A DNA stretch of 64,000 nucleotides from Oceanirhabdus sp. W0125-5 (GTDB lineage: Bacteria; Bacillota; Clostridia; Clostridiales; Clostridiaceae). The position numbers and the translations under genes were made by a program. Position 1 is the first letter of the stretch. Every line of letters starts with the position of its first letter. The notes beneath the pieces are model-generated. The model was given only the letters and a program-made list of their open reading frames with translations. It searched no databases and was not told where the DNA came from. The stretch lies in NCBI RefSeq assembly GCF_027938815.1, contig NZ_CP115913.1, positions 4,188,001-4,252,000 of the forward strand, read 5' to 3'. This document shows, one piece after another, positions 53,986 through 62,159 of this stretch.

Positions 53986-54049
53986 TGTCATTTAAAATAT
54001 CATAAATGTTCCTTTTAAATTTAATCATCATTATCCTATAGCTTGTATA

Positions 54050-54080
54050 TTTTCAACATCTTTTTAAAAAAGAGAGTTAT
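54050..54080. repeat. solo right end of the MITE family
   Basis: The sequence attttcaacatctttttaaaa and then aagagagttat is a good match to the right terminal repeat. It has no near left partner except the one already paired at 53878, so the two right ends may mark an older 203-bp element or a nested insertion. Confidence 0.6.
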
Positions 54081-54090
54081 GTTAAAACTA

Positions 54091-54130
54091 TAATAAAAAA
54101 ACTACACTCAATTTTCCCTAAGTGTAGTTT
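54091..54130 (-). terminator. terminator of the alpha/beta hydrolase gene
   Basis: A 10-bp stem (aaactacact with agtgtagttt) is followed by seven T residues on the minus strand, 35 bp past the stop codon. Confidence 0.8.
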
Positions 54131-54164
54131 TATAAATACAAAAGTTTATATTCTTCTTAAAAAG

Positions 54165-54998
54165 TCATCTTCTTTTTAAAAAATCATCAAAATACTCATA
54201 AAATTCTTCTTTGTTCCCTAAATGAACATTGTGGTCAGGATGTGACATCTCACCAGCAACACAATTTGAGATTAGCGACTGCATTTTAATAAAATCTTCA
54301 TCTGGTATTCCTTCGTGACATTTTGCTCTTATTAACAATACAGGACACTTTATGCTGGGTAATATATGGAACCAATCTTCATCATTGTAAATTCCAGCTG
54401 CTATAGCCTGTGAACTGAACCTCATCTTATATCCCTCTACTGTCTCATACAAGCTATTCATGAAATATTGATAACTTAAATCCGAATCTGTAACTTGTTG
54501 AATAAATTTCCTTGCTTCACTTAAGCTGGAAAATGGTAACGACCAATCATTTGTCAAAGGATCACATGTTGGTATTTCCTCTAAAGACACCATATTAGGT
54601 TTTGGAAGTCCAGATGCAGATCTATCTAGAATAGCTAATGCTTTTACATACTCAGGATATAAAGACGTTAAGTATCCTGCTATTCGTCCTCCCATAGAAT
54701 GACCTACCAGAATAACTGAATCTATATTTAAAAACTTTAACAGTTCAATAATGTCTTCAGCCATTTCTTCAGCAGTATACTTTGATATAGGCTTACTGCT
54801 CAATCCGTGACCTCTTTGATCTGGTGCTATAACTCTGTATTGTTTTCCATAGTGTTGAATAAAATCGTACCAGGTTTCAGCTCTGCCCCATCTTCCATGA
54901 AGACAAAGAATAGTTGGACCTTCAGTTTTTGTATCAAAATAAAACATCTCAATACTCTTTAACTTGGCTACATCTCTATAGATTTTTATTTTCCCCAT
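54165..54998 (-). CDS. alpha/beta hydrolase
   Basis: This 277-residue protein has LCLHGRWGRAETW (oxyanion region), the nucleophile elbow GHSMGGRIAG, and the C-terminal His in MSHPDHNVHLGN. There is no signal peptide. The specific substrate is unknown; a carboxylesterase or C-C hydrolase is possible. The start follows a GGGGGG site. It is a single-gene unit. Confidence 0.88.
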   Translation of the reverse strand: MGKIKIYRDVAKLKSIEMFYFDTKTEGPTILCLHGRWGRAETWYDFIQHYGKQYRVIAPDQRGHGLSSKPISKYTAEEMAEDIIELLKFLNIDSVILVGHSMGGRIAGYLTSLYPEYVKALAILDRSASGLPKPNMVSLEEIPTCDPLTNDWSLPFSSLSEARKFIQQVTDSDLSYQYFMNSLYETVEGYKMRFSSQAIAAGIYNDEDWFHILPSIKCPVLLIRAKCHEGIPDEDFIKMQSLISNCVAGEMSHPDHNVHLGNKEEFYEYFDDFLKRR

Positions 54999-55124
54999 AT
55001 TAACCCCCCTCTAACTATTAAATCCTCAAATCTTCCTCATACAAATTAAGATAATTACATTAATTAGTTTAACAACCAACGGCTTCATTGTCAAATATTA
55101 CCACATAAATCAAATTATAGTTAT

Positions 55125-56000
55125 CTAATTTAAAATAATCTTCCACACAATAGGATTTTTTAATTTTAGAGGAGTTTTTTTAATACATCTGTGCCCTACT
55201 ATTTTTACCGATTCATTATTTTCAATCAAATCATTTATTGCTTCCCCATATGTAAGTTCACTACTATATTCTATAGCTTCAGCCTTACTTAAACCTATTT
55301 CCTGAAAAGCAGTAGAAGTTTTTCCACATAGATGAATTATGCCACTCTCTAAATCCCCTTCAAGTCTTTTTAGAATATTATATGTACTTCTTCCGCTTAT
55401 CTCTTTATAAATCTTAGGTCCTACTATATCCATAGCTCCTACAGGATCACCATAGGATATTATCTTTGCACCTCTTTTTATACCTTCTACAGCATACTTA
55501 ACAATACTATCTTCAATAACTTTAATAAACTTATCAACTATATCCCTGTTTTTCCTGATAGCTTTATAAAAAAGTCTTGGTTCAATTAATGATGATATTA
55601 TGGTAAATGTACCTTCCACATTTAATGCTACAACTTCATTTTTATCACTTAAATATTCAACAGAATTTAATACCTCTTTTATTCTTCCATTACTTAAATC
55701 TATTTCTTCTACACAGGCTAATTCCTCAATTGTACTAAATGCATATTCACTTACTCTTGGGCCATTTTTTTCATCACCAAGCTTTATTTTAGCACCCATA
55801 GCTTCTGCTTCAACAGTTGTACTGAAAGGAACTCTGCAAATAGTATCATTATTATACTTCTTTAGTTCCAGTGCTAATCTGCTCATTTCCTCCATATTTA
55901 TATGAGCCTTCGGAAACATCAACCCTGTATTCTCAATAATACTTTGTGGTATTTCTTCTAATTTATCACTTGTACATTTAAAATTTATATTATTCTCCAT
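55125..56000 (-). CDS. MtaA/UroD-family methyltransferase-like protein 3 (divergent)
   Basis: I chose the ATG at 56000 with GGTGGAGAG upstream; the longer frame starts inside the upstream gene. The 291-residue product is shorter than its two relatives (339 and 358). It shares FSTTVEAEAMGAKI, ISYGDPVGAMDIVGPKIYKEI, and GIIHLCGKTS. The His-X-Cys zinc pair is present, and a late Cys lies in GHRC. MtaA-like proteins move methyl groups between a corrinoid protein and a thiol or other acceptor. It overlaps the end of the CobW gene by 11 bp. It is the last gene of the corrinoid operon. Confidence 0.82.
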   Translation of the reverse strand: MENNINFKCTSDKLEEIPQSIIENTGLMFPKAHINMEEMSRLALELKKYNNDTICRVPFSTTVEAEAMGAKIKLGDEKNGPRVSEYAFSTIEELACVEEIDLSNGRIKEVLNSVEYLSDKNEVVALNVEGTFTIISSLIEPRLFYKAIRKNRDIVDKFIKVIEDSIVKYAVEGIKRGAKIISYGDPVGAMDIVGPKIYKEISGRSTYNILKRLEGDLESGIIHLCGKTSTAFQEIGLSKAEAIEYSSELTYGEAINDLIENNESVKIVGHRCIKKTPLKLKNPIVWKIILN

Positions 56001-56940
56001 ACTCTCTCCACCTTTTAATTTTCCCAAGATGATTTTTAAACAGAATTCTTATTTTATTTCTATCTAAGTCTTTTCCAATAATGCACATTCTGCCACTACC
56101 TTCAATTTCACACTCTTTTATATTGTACTGACCATTTACATAATTAAATTCTAAATCTTTTTCAGTTCCTTTTATAAAACCCTTACCTCTTAATATGTTC
56201 CCATACAATGGATTATTTAGACTAATCAATATTTTCTCTAACTCTTTCCATGAAAATTCTCTTTCTATTGATAGCGAAACATTTTCTATCCCCTTCTTCA
56301 AACTATGATTATCCTCTAAATGAAATAGTTTATCAAAATCAACAATTAGTTCACCATTTAAAAACGATCTTAAATATTCTATAGAAAATTCACTCCATAT
56401 CTCTTTAACAATAAAAGCATCTTTATTTAAGGTTCTTAACGAACTAATAATATTTTTTATTTCTTCCTCTTCCACAAATTGAGTTTTACTCAACATAAGA
56501 GTGGATGCATTTGCAATCTGATCTTCAAAAAAATCTCCAAAGCTATCAAGTTGCTCTAGATAATTTATGCTATCAACTACTGTAATAAGTGAATTTATAT
56601 AACACTTATCTTTAAGTTCCGTGATATTTACTACTTCAATTATCTCACTTAATAATCCAATTCCTGTTGGTTCTATAATTATTCTCTCAGGTTTTAACTG
56701 TTCAACAACAGATTTAATTGTGTTTAAGAAATCTATTTTCATACTGCAACATATACATCCAGTTGAAAGTTCTAGAACTTGAAATCCTTCTCTTTCAACC
56801 ACTTCACCATCTATTCCTATTTCTCCAAACTCATTCTCTATCAATACAACCTTTTCATCTTCATGAGCTTTTAAAAGTTTCCTTATAAGAGTTGTCTTGC
56901 CTGCTCCTAGAAAACCTGAAATAATATCAACTTTAATCAT
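55990..56940 (-). CDS. CobW/COG0523-type GTPase, putative metallochaperone
   Basis: This 316-residue G3E GTPase has Walker A GFLGAGKTTLIRKLL, ENEFGEIGID, and the metal motif CICC in STGCICCSMKID. The C-terminal CobW_C region is short and diverged. COG0523 proteins deliver zinc or other metals, or act in cobalt-cobalamin insertion. In this operon zinc delivery to the MtaA-like enzymes, or a role with the corrinoid, is an inference. The start follows GGTGGTGAAGAT. It overlaps the following gene. Confidence 0.88.
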   Translation of the reverse strand: MIKVDIISGFLGAGKTTLIRKLLKAHEDEKVVLIENEFGEIGIDGEVVEREGFQVLELSTGCICCSMKIDFLNTIKSVVEQLKPERIIIEPTGIGLLSEIIEVVNITELKDKCYINSLITVVDSINYLEQLDSFGDFFEDQIANASTLMLSKTQFVEEEEIKNIISSLRTLNKDAFIVKEIWSEFSIEYLRSFLNGELIVDFDKLFHLEDNHSLKKGIENVSLSIEREFSWKELEKILISLNNPLYGNILRGKGFIKGTEKDLEFNYVNGQYNIKECEIEGSGRMCIIGKDLDRNKIRILFKNHLGKIKRWREYGE

Positions 56941-56968
56941 ATCTTCACCACCAAATTATTAATTCATT

Positions 56969-58780
56969 TTAGTTAAAGTTTAAGCATTTAGTGAATAACT
57001 TATCGTAACCTTCTTTAGTGGATAATTCAAAGTAATGAATCTTCTTAGCTACCTTCTCCATATCTTCTCTAGCCTCTTTAGACATTAAACACATTAATGC
57101 TCCTGTTTTAGAAGAATTACCAATATATCTGATCTTCTCACTCAGCTCTCCTGGAATGATACCACTTCCAACTAAACTATCAACACTTAGATGTTTTCCG
57201 AACTGCCCTGCAATAATAACCTCATCTAAATCCATCATATCTAATTCTAATAAATCTAATAATGCATAAAAACCTGATAAAATTGCACCTTTAGCTAACT
57301 GTACCTGTCTAATATCACCTTGGGTTATTGTTATCTCCTTTTCCCCTGATGTAATGTATATTTTTCTTTTTCTATCCACTTCAATTAAACACTTGCTCAA
57401 GTATTGTAATTCTTCATTCTCTTCTATATCCGATTTCTTTTTCAAACGTCCTGTTTTCCCAATAAGTTTAACTCTGGCTATCTCCGATATTGCATCTAAA
57501 ATTCCACTGCCACAAATACCAATAGGTGCTTTGTCTCCAATTACCTTTAAGCTTATTCCGTCTTCGTTGAATTTTACCCCTTCAACTGCTCCTTCAGCGG
57601 CTCTCATCCCACAGCTAATATTCATTCCTTCTAAAGCCGGCCCTGCTGCACATGAACAAGAAGATAATTCTCCCCTCTTTGACAAAACAATTTCTCCATT
57701 TGTTCCAATATCAATAAACAGAAGATTTTTATCTGTTTTATCCAACTCTGAAACTACTGCACCTGCAACAATATCTGCACCTATATAGCTGGATACTCCA
57801 GGCAAACAATATACTCTTGCAAAAGGAGATAGATTAATACCTATAGAAGATGCTAAAAGATTTTTCTCCCTTGAAAAAACAGTAGCATAAGGTGATTTAC
57901 CTATTGAATTTGTATTCACTCCTAAAAGCAGATGCATCATAGTAGCATTAGCAGCAATAGTCATCTCATATACACTATTAATATCTATCTTGTTTTTAAT
58001 GCACAATTCACTGGTTAAACTATTTAAGCAATCAATAATTAATTTTTGTAAAATATTTAAGCCATTTTCTTTTGTTTTAGTAAAATCAATACGTGATAAT
58101 ACATCAAGGCCATATTCTTTCTGAGGATTAATCTCGCTTTCAGAAGAAATTTCTTTACCACTGTTTAGATCAACTAATGAAGCTACAACTGTAGTTGTTC
58201 CAATATCAACTGCTATTCCATATAACTCCCTGCTTGTATCTCCAGATTCGACTCCAATAAATTCTTCCCCACTATAAACAGCTGTAACTTCTTCATGCTC
58301 AAAAATCTCAGGTAAACTTCTCAATAATGAGAGATTATCTTTATATACCGGTACATGAAGCGCATCCTCTAAAAGTTCCTCGTATGATAAATTATTCTCC
58401 AATGAAGGCTTAGTAAGTTTATGTACCTTCTTATAAATCACTGGATTTATCTCAAATTCAGGCATATACCCATCTGCTAAAATCTTATGCTTAACATTCT
58501 TATTATTTAATAACTCTACAGTTAAATCTCCAGTGGGTCGTACCAAACAGCTTAAACGAATCTCTTCTACAAGTTCATCTTTAGTAAGAAACTTCACCTC
58601 TTCCTCTGTAGGTTCATTTATTACTCCTTCAATAATCCTAACCTTACATTTTCCACATGTTCCCTTTCCTCCACATGGATTTTCCACAAAAACACCATTA
58701 TCTTGTAAAATATTTAATAAGGTTTCACCTTCTTTAAATCCTATTTTTTTATCCCTAGAAGCAACTGTTAAATAACTCAT
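56969..58780 (-). CDS. corrinoid-protein reductive activator (ferredoxin-ASKHA, RACo/RamA-like)
   Basis: This 603-residue protein has an N-terminal [2Fe-2S] ferredoxin domain (CGGKGTCGKCKVRI and a later Cys in RLSCLVRP). A linker and an ASKHA-like domain follow, with GIAVDIGTTTVVASLVD, LLFIDIGTNGEI and a C-terminal VIIAGQFGKHL. Such DUF4445 proteins restore the Co(I) state of corrinoid proteins after accidental oxidation, using ATP. It lies between UroD-like gene 2 and the CobW gene. A terminator-like hairpin lies just before it. Confidence 0.9.
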   Translation of the reverse strand: MSYLTVASRDKKIGFKEGETLLNILQDNGVFVENPCGGKGTCGKCKVRIIEGVINEPTEEEVKFLTKDELVEEIRLSCLVRPTGDLTVELLNNKNVKHKILADGYMPEFEINPVIYKKVHKLTKPSLENNLSYEELLEDALHVPVYKDNLSLLRSLPEIFEHEEVTAVYSGEEFIGVESGDTSRELYGIAVDIGTTTVVASLVDLNSGKEISSESEINPQKEYGLDVLSRIDFTKTKENGLNILQKLIIDCLNSLTSELCIKNKIDINSVYEMTIAANATMMHLLLGVNTNSIGKSPYATVFSREKNLLASSIGINLSPFARVYCLPGVSSYIGADIVAGAVVSELDKTDKNLLFIDIGTNGEIVLSKRGELSSCSCAAGPALEGMNISCGMRAAEGAVEGVKFNEDGISLKVIGDKAPIGICGSGILDAISEIARVKLIGKTGRLKKKSDIEENEELQYLSKCLIEVDRKRKIYITSGEKEITITQGDIRQVQLAKGAILSGFYALLDLLELDMMDLDEVIIAGQFGKHLSVDSLVGSGIIPGELSEKIRYIGNSSKTGALMCLMSKEAREDMEKVAKKIHYFELSTKEGYDKLFTKCLNFN

Positions 58781-58803
58781 AAATTTTTTCCTCTCATCAT
58801 TTA

Positions 58804-58844
58804 ATAAAAAAGTGGATAGTTGAAAACTTAATCAACTGTCCACT
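58804..58844 (-). terminator. terminator-like hairpin inside the corrinoid operon
   Basis: On the minus strand the arms agtggacagttga and tcaactatccact (one mismatch) are followed by TTTTTTATTAA. It lies between UroD-like gene 2 and the activator gene, in an 86-bp gap, and would lower transcription of the distal three genes. Similar motifs occur at 44525-44590. Confidence 0.65.
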
Positions 58845-58866
58845 ATGAATTTTTATTTCTTCTATA

Positions 58867-59886
58867 TTATTTGTATTCTTTCGCAGCTTCAACTAAACTT
58901 TGAATGTTTTTAAGTGAAGTTCTTGGTCCAATTCCACAAGCAGGAGACAATATATTTACTCCATTATCCAAACAATTTCTTGATATTTTTTTAAGACTTT
59001 CAACAGTATTCTCTTCAAGAGCAAGAGTGCTCACATTACCCATTATAACTTTATTTGTTACATTCTCTACCACCTGTGAAGCATTGGTAATAGAATCAAA
59101 GCTTATAGCATCACTCTCTAATTCATTTAACTCTTTATATATACTTTTTAATCTTCCGCAAATATGAATAATAGTCCCTGTTTCTGAATACTCTTTTAAA
59201 TCATTGATTATTCTATTTAAATAAGGAACAGCGAATTCTCTAAACATCTTAGGTCCTAGAATTTCTCCTGTACCACTTGGATCAGAAATAGTTAAAACAT
59301 CTGCTCCTGCCTCTAATTGAGCTTTCCCAAAAGCTATCAGATTCTCAGTGACAAATTCCATAAATTCATGAGTCTCACAAGGCTTTTTTCGTAACTCTTT
59401 ATAATAATCCATCGGTTCCATTAATGAAGAAGCTAAACTAACAGGACCTGTTAAATTCGCTACTAATGGAACATCTGAATTTTTTTCTTTTAAAATTTTT
59501 ATAGCATCTATAACTACTTTTGCTCTACCTTTATTCACGTCTATGTTACTCAAGTTTTTCCATTCTGTAACTGATTTTATAGGATACTCAGTAACTCTAG
59601 GCTCATTTACTTTAGTTCCCATATATACTGGAGCTCCCATAGCCTCAGCTTCCACAGTCATACAAAAAGGTACTCCGAAATTCTCAAATCCACCATTATC
59701 ATATATTCCTGCAGCCAGTTCTGCCATCAATCCTGCATCACTATGAGCTTCTGGCCATTTACTTCCTGTTAAATCCATAACATCTTCTACTATCATATTC
59801 ATCATACCACCAGGGCAAATACATGGTGGACGATCTACAGATTTACCTTTTAATACATTCATTAATCTCTCTTTTGGAGTTATCAT
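58867..59886 (-). CDS. MtaA/UroD-family methyltransferase 2
   Basis: This 339-residue TIM-barrel protein has VPFCMTVEAEAMGAPV, VLTISDPSGTGEILGPKMFREF and the zinc ligands His-X-Cys in IIHICGR, with a C-terminal Cys in LSPACGIGP. It starts MITPKERLMNVLKGKSVDRP, as in MtaA-like enzymes. It presumably transfers methyl groups to or from the corrinoid protein. The start codon overlaps the corrinoid gene stop codon (ATGA), so the two are translationally coupled, and they are likely to be direct partners. Confidence 0.9.
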   Translation of the reverse strand: MITPKERLMNVLKGKSVDRPPCICPGGMMNMIVEDVMDLTGSKWPEAHSDAGLMAELAAGIYDNGGFENFGVPFCMTVEAEAMGAPVYMGTKVNEPRVTEYPIKSVTEWKNLSNIDVNKGRAKVVIDAIKILKEKNSDVPLVANLTGPVSLASSLMEPMDYYKELRKKPCETHEFMEFVTENLIAFGKAQLEAGADVLTISDPSGTGEILGPKMFREFAVPYLNRIINDLKEYSETGTIIHICGRLKSIYKELNELESDAISFDSITNASQVVENVTNKVIMGNVSTLALEENTVESLKKISRNCLDNGVNILSPACGIGPRTSLKNIQSLVEAAKEYK

Positions 59887-60533
59887 GCGGACACCAACTC
59901 TTTAGCACGTTTTGCAGCTTTTGAAGCATCCGCTGTATATGCATCTGCTCCTATTCTCTCAGCAAAACTGTTAGATATAGGTCCTCCACCTACCATAACC
60001 TTGAACTTATCTCTTATATTCTCTTCATTTAAGATTTTAATAACCTCTTCCATACCGCACATTGTTGTTGTCATAAGAGTTGATAAACATATAATATCAG
60101 CATTGATCTCTTTAGCCTTTTCCACAAAATTTCTCGGTGGAATATCTCTACCTAAATCAACCACCTCAAATCCTTCTGTTTCCATCATGATTTTAACAAG
60201 GTTTTTCCCAATATCGTGAGTATCTCCTTCTACAACTCCAATAACCACCTTATGCTTCTCTTCATTTTCATCGCATTTCAAATGTGTTCTAAGCACATCT
60301 AGCCCTGCATACATAGCATCAGAGCACATTAGAAGTTCTGGAATATAATATTCTTCCTCTTCATATAATTGACCAGCTCTTTTCATTCCATCAGCTAATC
60401 CCTTATCTATTCCTTCATAAGCATCAAATTGATTTTCTACAAATGTATTTGCAATTTCTACTGCTTTCTCTTCGTCCATATCAACAACAGCATCTGATAA
60501 TTCTTCTAATAATTTTTCTTTTAAATCTGTCAT
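59883..60533 (-). CDS. corrinoid protein (methyl carrier, B12-binding)
   Basis: I chose the ATG at 60533, behind GGGAAGG; an in-frame start 24 nt earlier is less likely. The 216-residue product has the N-terminal helical cap domain (residues 1-85) and the B12-binding domain. The axial His lies in EGDTHDIGKNLV, with LMTTT and VGGGPIS after it. It carries the methyl group as methyl-Co(III). One carrier serves three MtaA-like enzymes in this operon. Confidence 0.94.
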   Translation of the reverse strand: MTDLKEKLLEELSDAVVDMDEEKAVEIANTFVENQFDAYEGIDKGLADGMKRAGQLYEEEEYYIPELLMCSDAMYAGLDVLRTHLKCDENEEKHKVVIGVVEGDTHDIGKNLVKIMMETEGFEVVDLGRDIPPRNFVEKAKEINADIICLSTLMTTTMCGMEEVIKILNEENIRDKFKVMVGGGPISNSFAERIGADAYTADASKAAKRAKELVSA

Positions 60534-60578
60534 CTTATTACCTTCCCATTTTCTCAATTTTTATTTAAATTCCTAGAC

Positions 60579-61655
60579 TTATTTCAATAATTCAACATTA
60601 ATAGGATATCTACCATATATTCGTGCAGCATCCATAAGAGCTATTATATTATCAGGATTTGTTCCAATAGGCACATCACATCCAGTACTTAATACATATC
60701 CTTTAGGACTATCATATGCTTTCCTTATACATTCTTTTGCCGCAGCATAAATGTCTTCCCTTGACCCTCTCATTATTGTATCAACTGGATCTACATTTCC
60801 TATTAAACAAACCTTATGCCCAAACTGTTCTTTTAGCTCACCAATATCATCAATATTATCTAAACTTAAGTTTCCAATTCCTACATCAACCATATCAGCC
60901 CAAATTTTCTTTGTTCTGCCGCAGATATGTAATGTAGTTCCACTTCCTCTTCTTTCAATAATTCTATCCATACATTTCTTTAAATACGGCTTAGCAAATT
61001 CTCTAAATCTCTTTGAACTGATCATTGTACCAGATGCAATAGGTTCTGCTAAACTAATACTTAATCCTAGATCACATACAGCATCAATATATCTGATAAC
61101 ACTCTCAGTTGAAACCTCAAGAAGACGATGCGCCATTTCAGGATTCTTAGTTAAATCCTTTAAGAAATTTTCTGTCCCCCTTAAAAATGCAGCAGTAGTA
61201 AAAGGTCCTCCAACAGAGCTTCCAACATAAACTTCTTTTCCAATCTTCTCATTAGCAATTTTTAGTCCTTCTAAGAAATTTGAAATCCTACCATCCTTAT
61301 ATGGATCTATAGGTCTTAACTTATTAATTTCACTATAATCCTTTATAGCTGTTTCACTAATATATGGAGTGTTGTTTTCAGGAAAACCTACTTTACATCC
61401 CATAGCTTCTGGTATTCCTTGTAATCCAGGTCCTATACCAATACTGTCAGGTCTAAACATCTCAAAACTACCTGTTGCAGTGTTAACTATTGCTTCTATT
61501 GAATGATTATGTTCTGCAATTGAATGACCAAAAATTGGTGCACAACTTTCTCCTAAGAATGGACTACAAGGAATTCTATCCATATCCTTTCCCTGAGCAA
61601 AAGCATCCATCCTCTCTCTAGGTGTCATTTCATCTGGTTTTATTATTTCAAACAT
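60579..61655 (-). CDS. MtaA/UroD-family methyltransferase 1
   Basis: The ATG at 61655 follows GAGGCGGG; a GTG 3 nt earlier is also possible. The 358-residue protein has PDEMTPRERMDAFAQGKDMDRIPC, SLAEPIASGTMISSKRF and the His-X-Cys in LHICGRT, with a late Cys in STGCDVPIGT. It belongs to the UroD/MtaA/CmuA family that lacks the decarboxylase signatures of true HemE. It is the first gene of the operon. It may be the substrate-specific first methyltransferase. The methyl donor is not shown by the sequence. Confidence 0.9.
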   Translation of the reverse strand: MFEIIKPDEMTPRERMDAFAQGKDMDRIPCSPFLGESCAPIFGHSIAEHNHSIEAIVNTATGSFEMFRPDSIGIGPGLQGIPEAMGCKVGFPENNTPYISETAIKDYSEINKLRPIDPYKDGRISNFLEGLKIANEKIGKEVYVGSSVGGPFTTAAFLRGTENFLKDLTKNPEMAHRLLEVSTESVIRYIDAVCDLGLSISLAEPIASGTMISSKRFREFAKPYLKKCMDRIIERRGSGTTLHICGRTKKIWADMVDVGIGNLSLDNIDDIGELKEQFGHKVCLIGNVDPVDTIMRGSREDIYAAAKECIRKAYDSPKGYVLSTGCDVPIGTNPDNIIALMDAARIYGRYPINVELLK

Positions 61656-61784
61656 CACATATCCCGCCTCTAATAAATATTAATTAAATTAACTAAATAT
61701 TTTAAATATTATAGTCCACCATGGTACATTTTATTATACAAACCTTTACAATACAAATTGTGTTTTTTGATGAATTATAGAGTA

Positions 61785-61805
61785 ACTATAGATATTATCT
61801 ATAGT
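61785..61805. promoter_or_regulatory. perfect 21-bp palindrome, candidate operator
   Basis: The arms actatagat and atctatagt are separated by att. It lies between the corrinoid operon (start 61655, leftward) and a small gene (start 61875, rightward), where a regulator of either could bind. No regulator gene is adjacent. I see no cobalamin-riboswitch-like B12 box in this 219-bp region. Confidence 0.45.
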
Positions 61806-61874
61806 AGGATTAAAGAATAAATAAATTCATTTGTACAAATAATAAATTCAATATTGTATAAGGAGGAATTTATT

Positions 61875-62006
61875 ATGCCTAAAGATCCACGTATGGAAAC
61901 TAAACCTTCAAAAAATGAAGTAACAAAAGAAAAATTTCCATCTCATACAGGTAAAAGAGATAATTCTCAACCATTTAAAGAAGAATTTAAGAATAAAAAT
62001 AAATAA
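61875..62006 (+). CDS. small hydrophilic protein of 43 residues, unknown function
   Basis: The frame follows a strong AAGGAGGAATTT site and is followed directly by a strong terminator, so it is very probably a real gene. The product starts MPKDPRMETKPSKNE and ends FKEEFKNKNK. It is Lys/Glu-rich, has no Cys or Trp, and seems disordered. Such compositions occur in small spore proteins, but I recognise no family. Confidence 0.7.
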   Translation: MPKDPRMETKPSKNEVTKEKFPSHTGKRDNSQPFKEEFKNKNK

Positions 62007-62031
62007 CGCCCTTATACTGGGCGTTATTTTT
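62005..62031 (+). terminator. terminator of the 43-residue gene
   Basis: A perfect 7-bp stem (aacgccc with gggcgtt) is followed by ATTTTTG. The hairpin begins at the stop codon. Confidence 0.85.
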
Positions 62032-62159
62032 GTAGTTGCTACTAAATCATCTTGTATATAATATTTAAAAACAAGTTACTCTCAAAGGAGTTATTTACAA
62101 AGAGTTTCTGCTTATTAGCTTTTTTATTCAATGCCAAAGAAAAGTTTTATGAGTACTTA

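Noticed and set aside
55125..61655. HemE (uroporphyrinogen decarboxylase) for heme synthesis
   Set aside because: The three proteins have the His-X-Cys and late Cys zinc ligands of MtaA-type methyltransferases and lie with a corrinoid protein, and no other heme gene is near.
61659..61874. Cobalamin riboswitch before the corrinoid operon
   Set aside because: No B12-box-like or other conserved riboswitch core is visible, only a palindrome.
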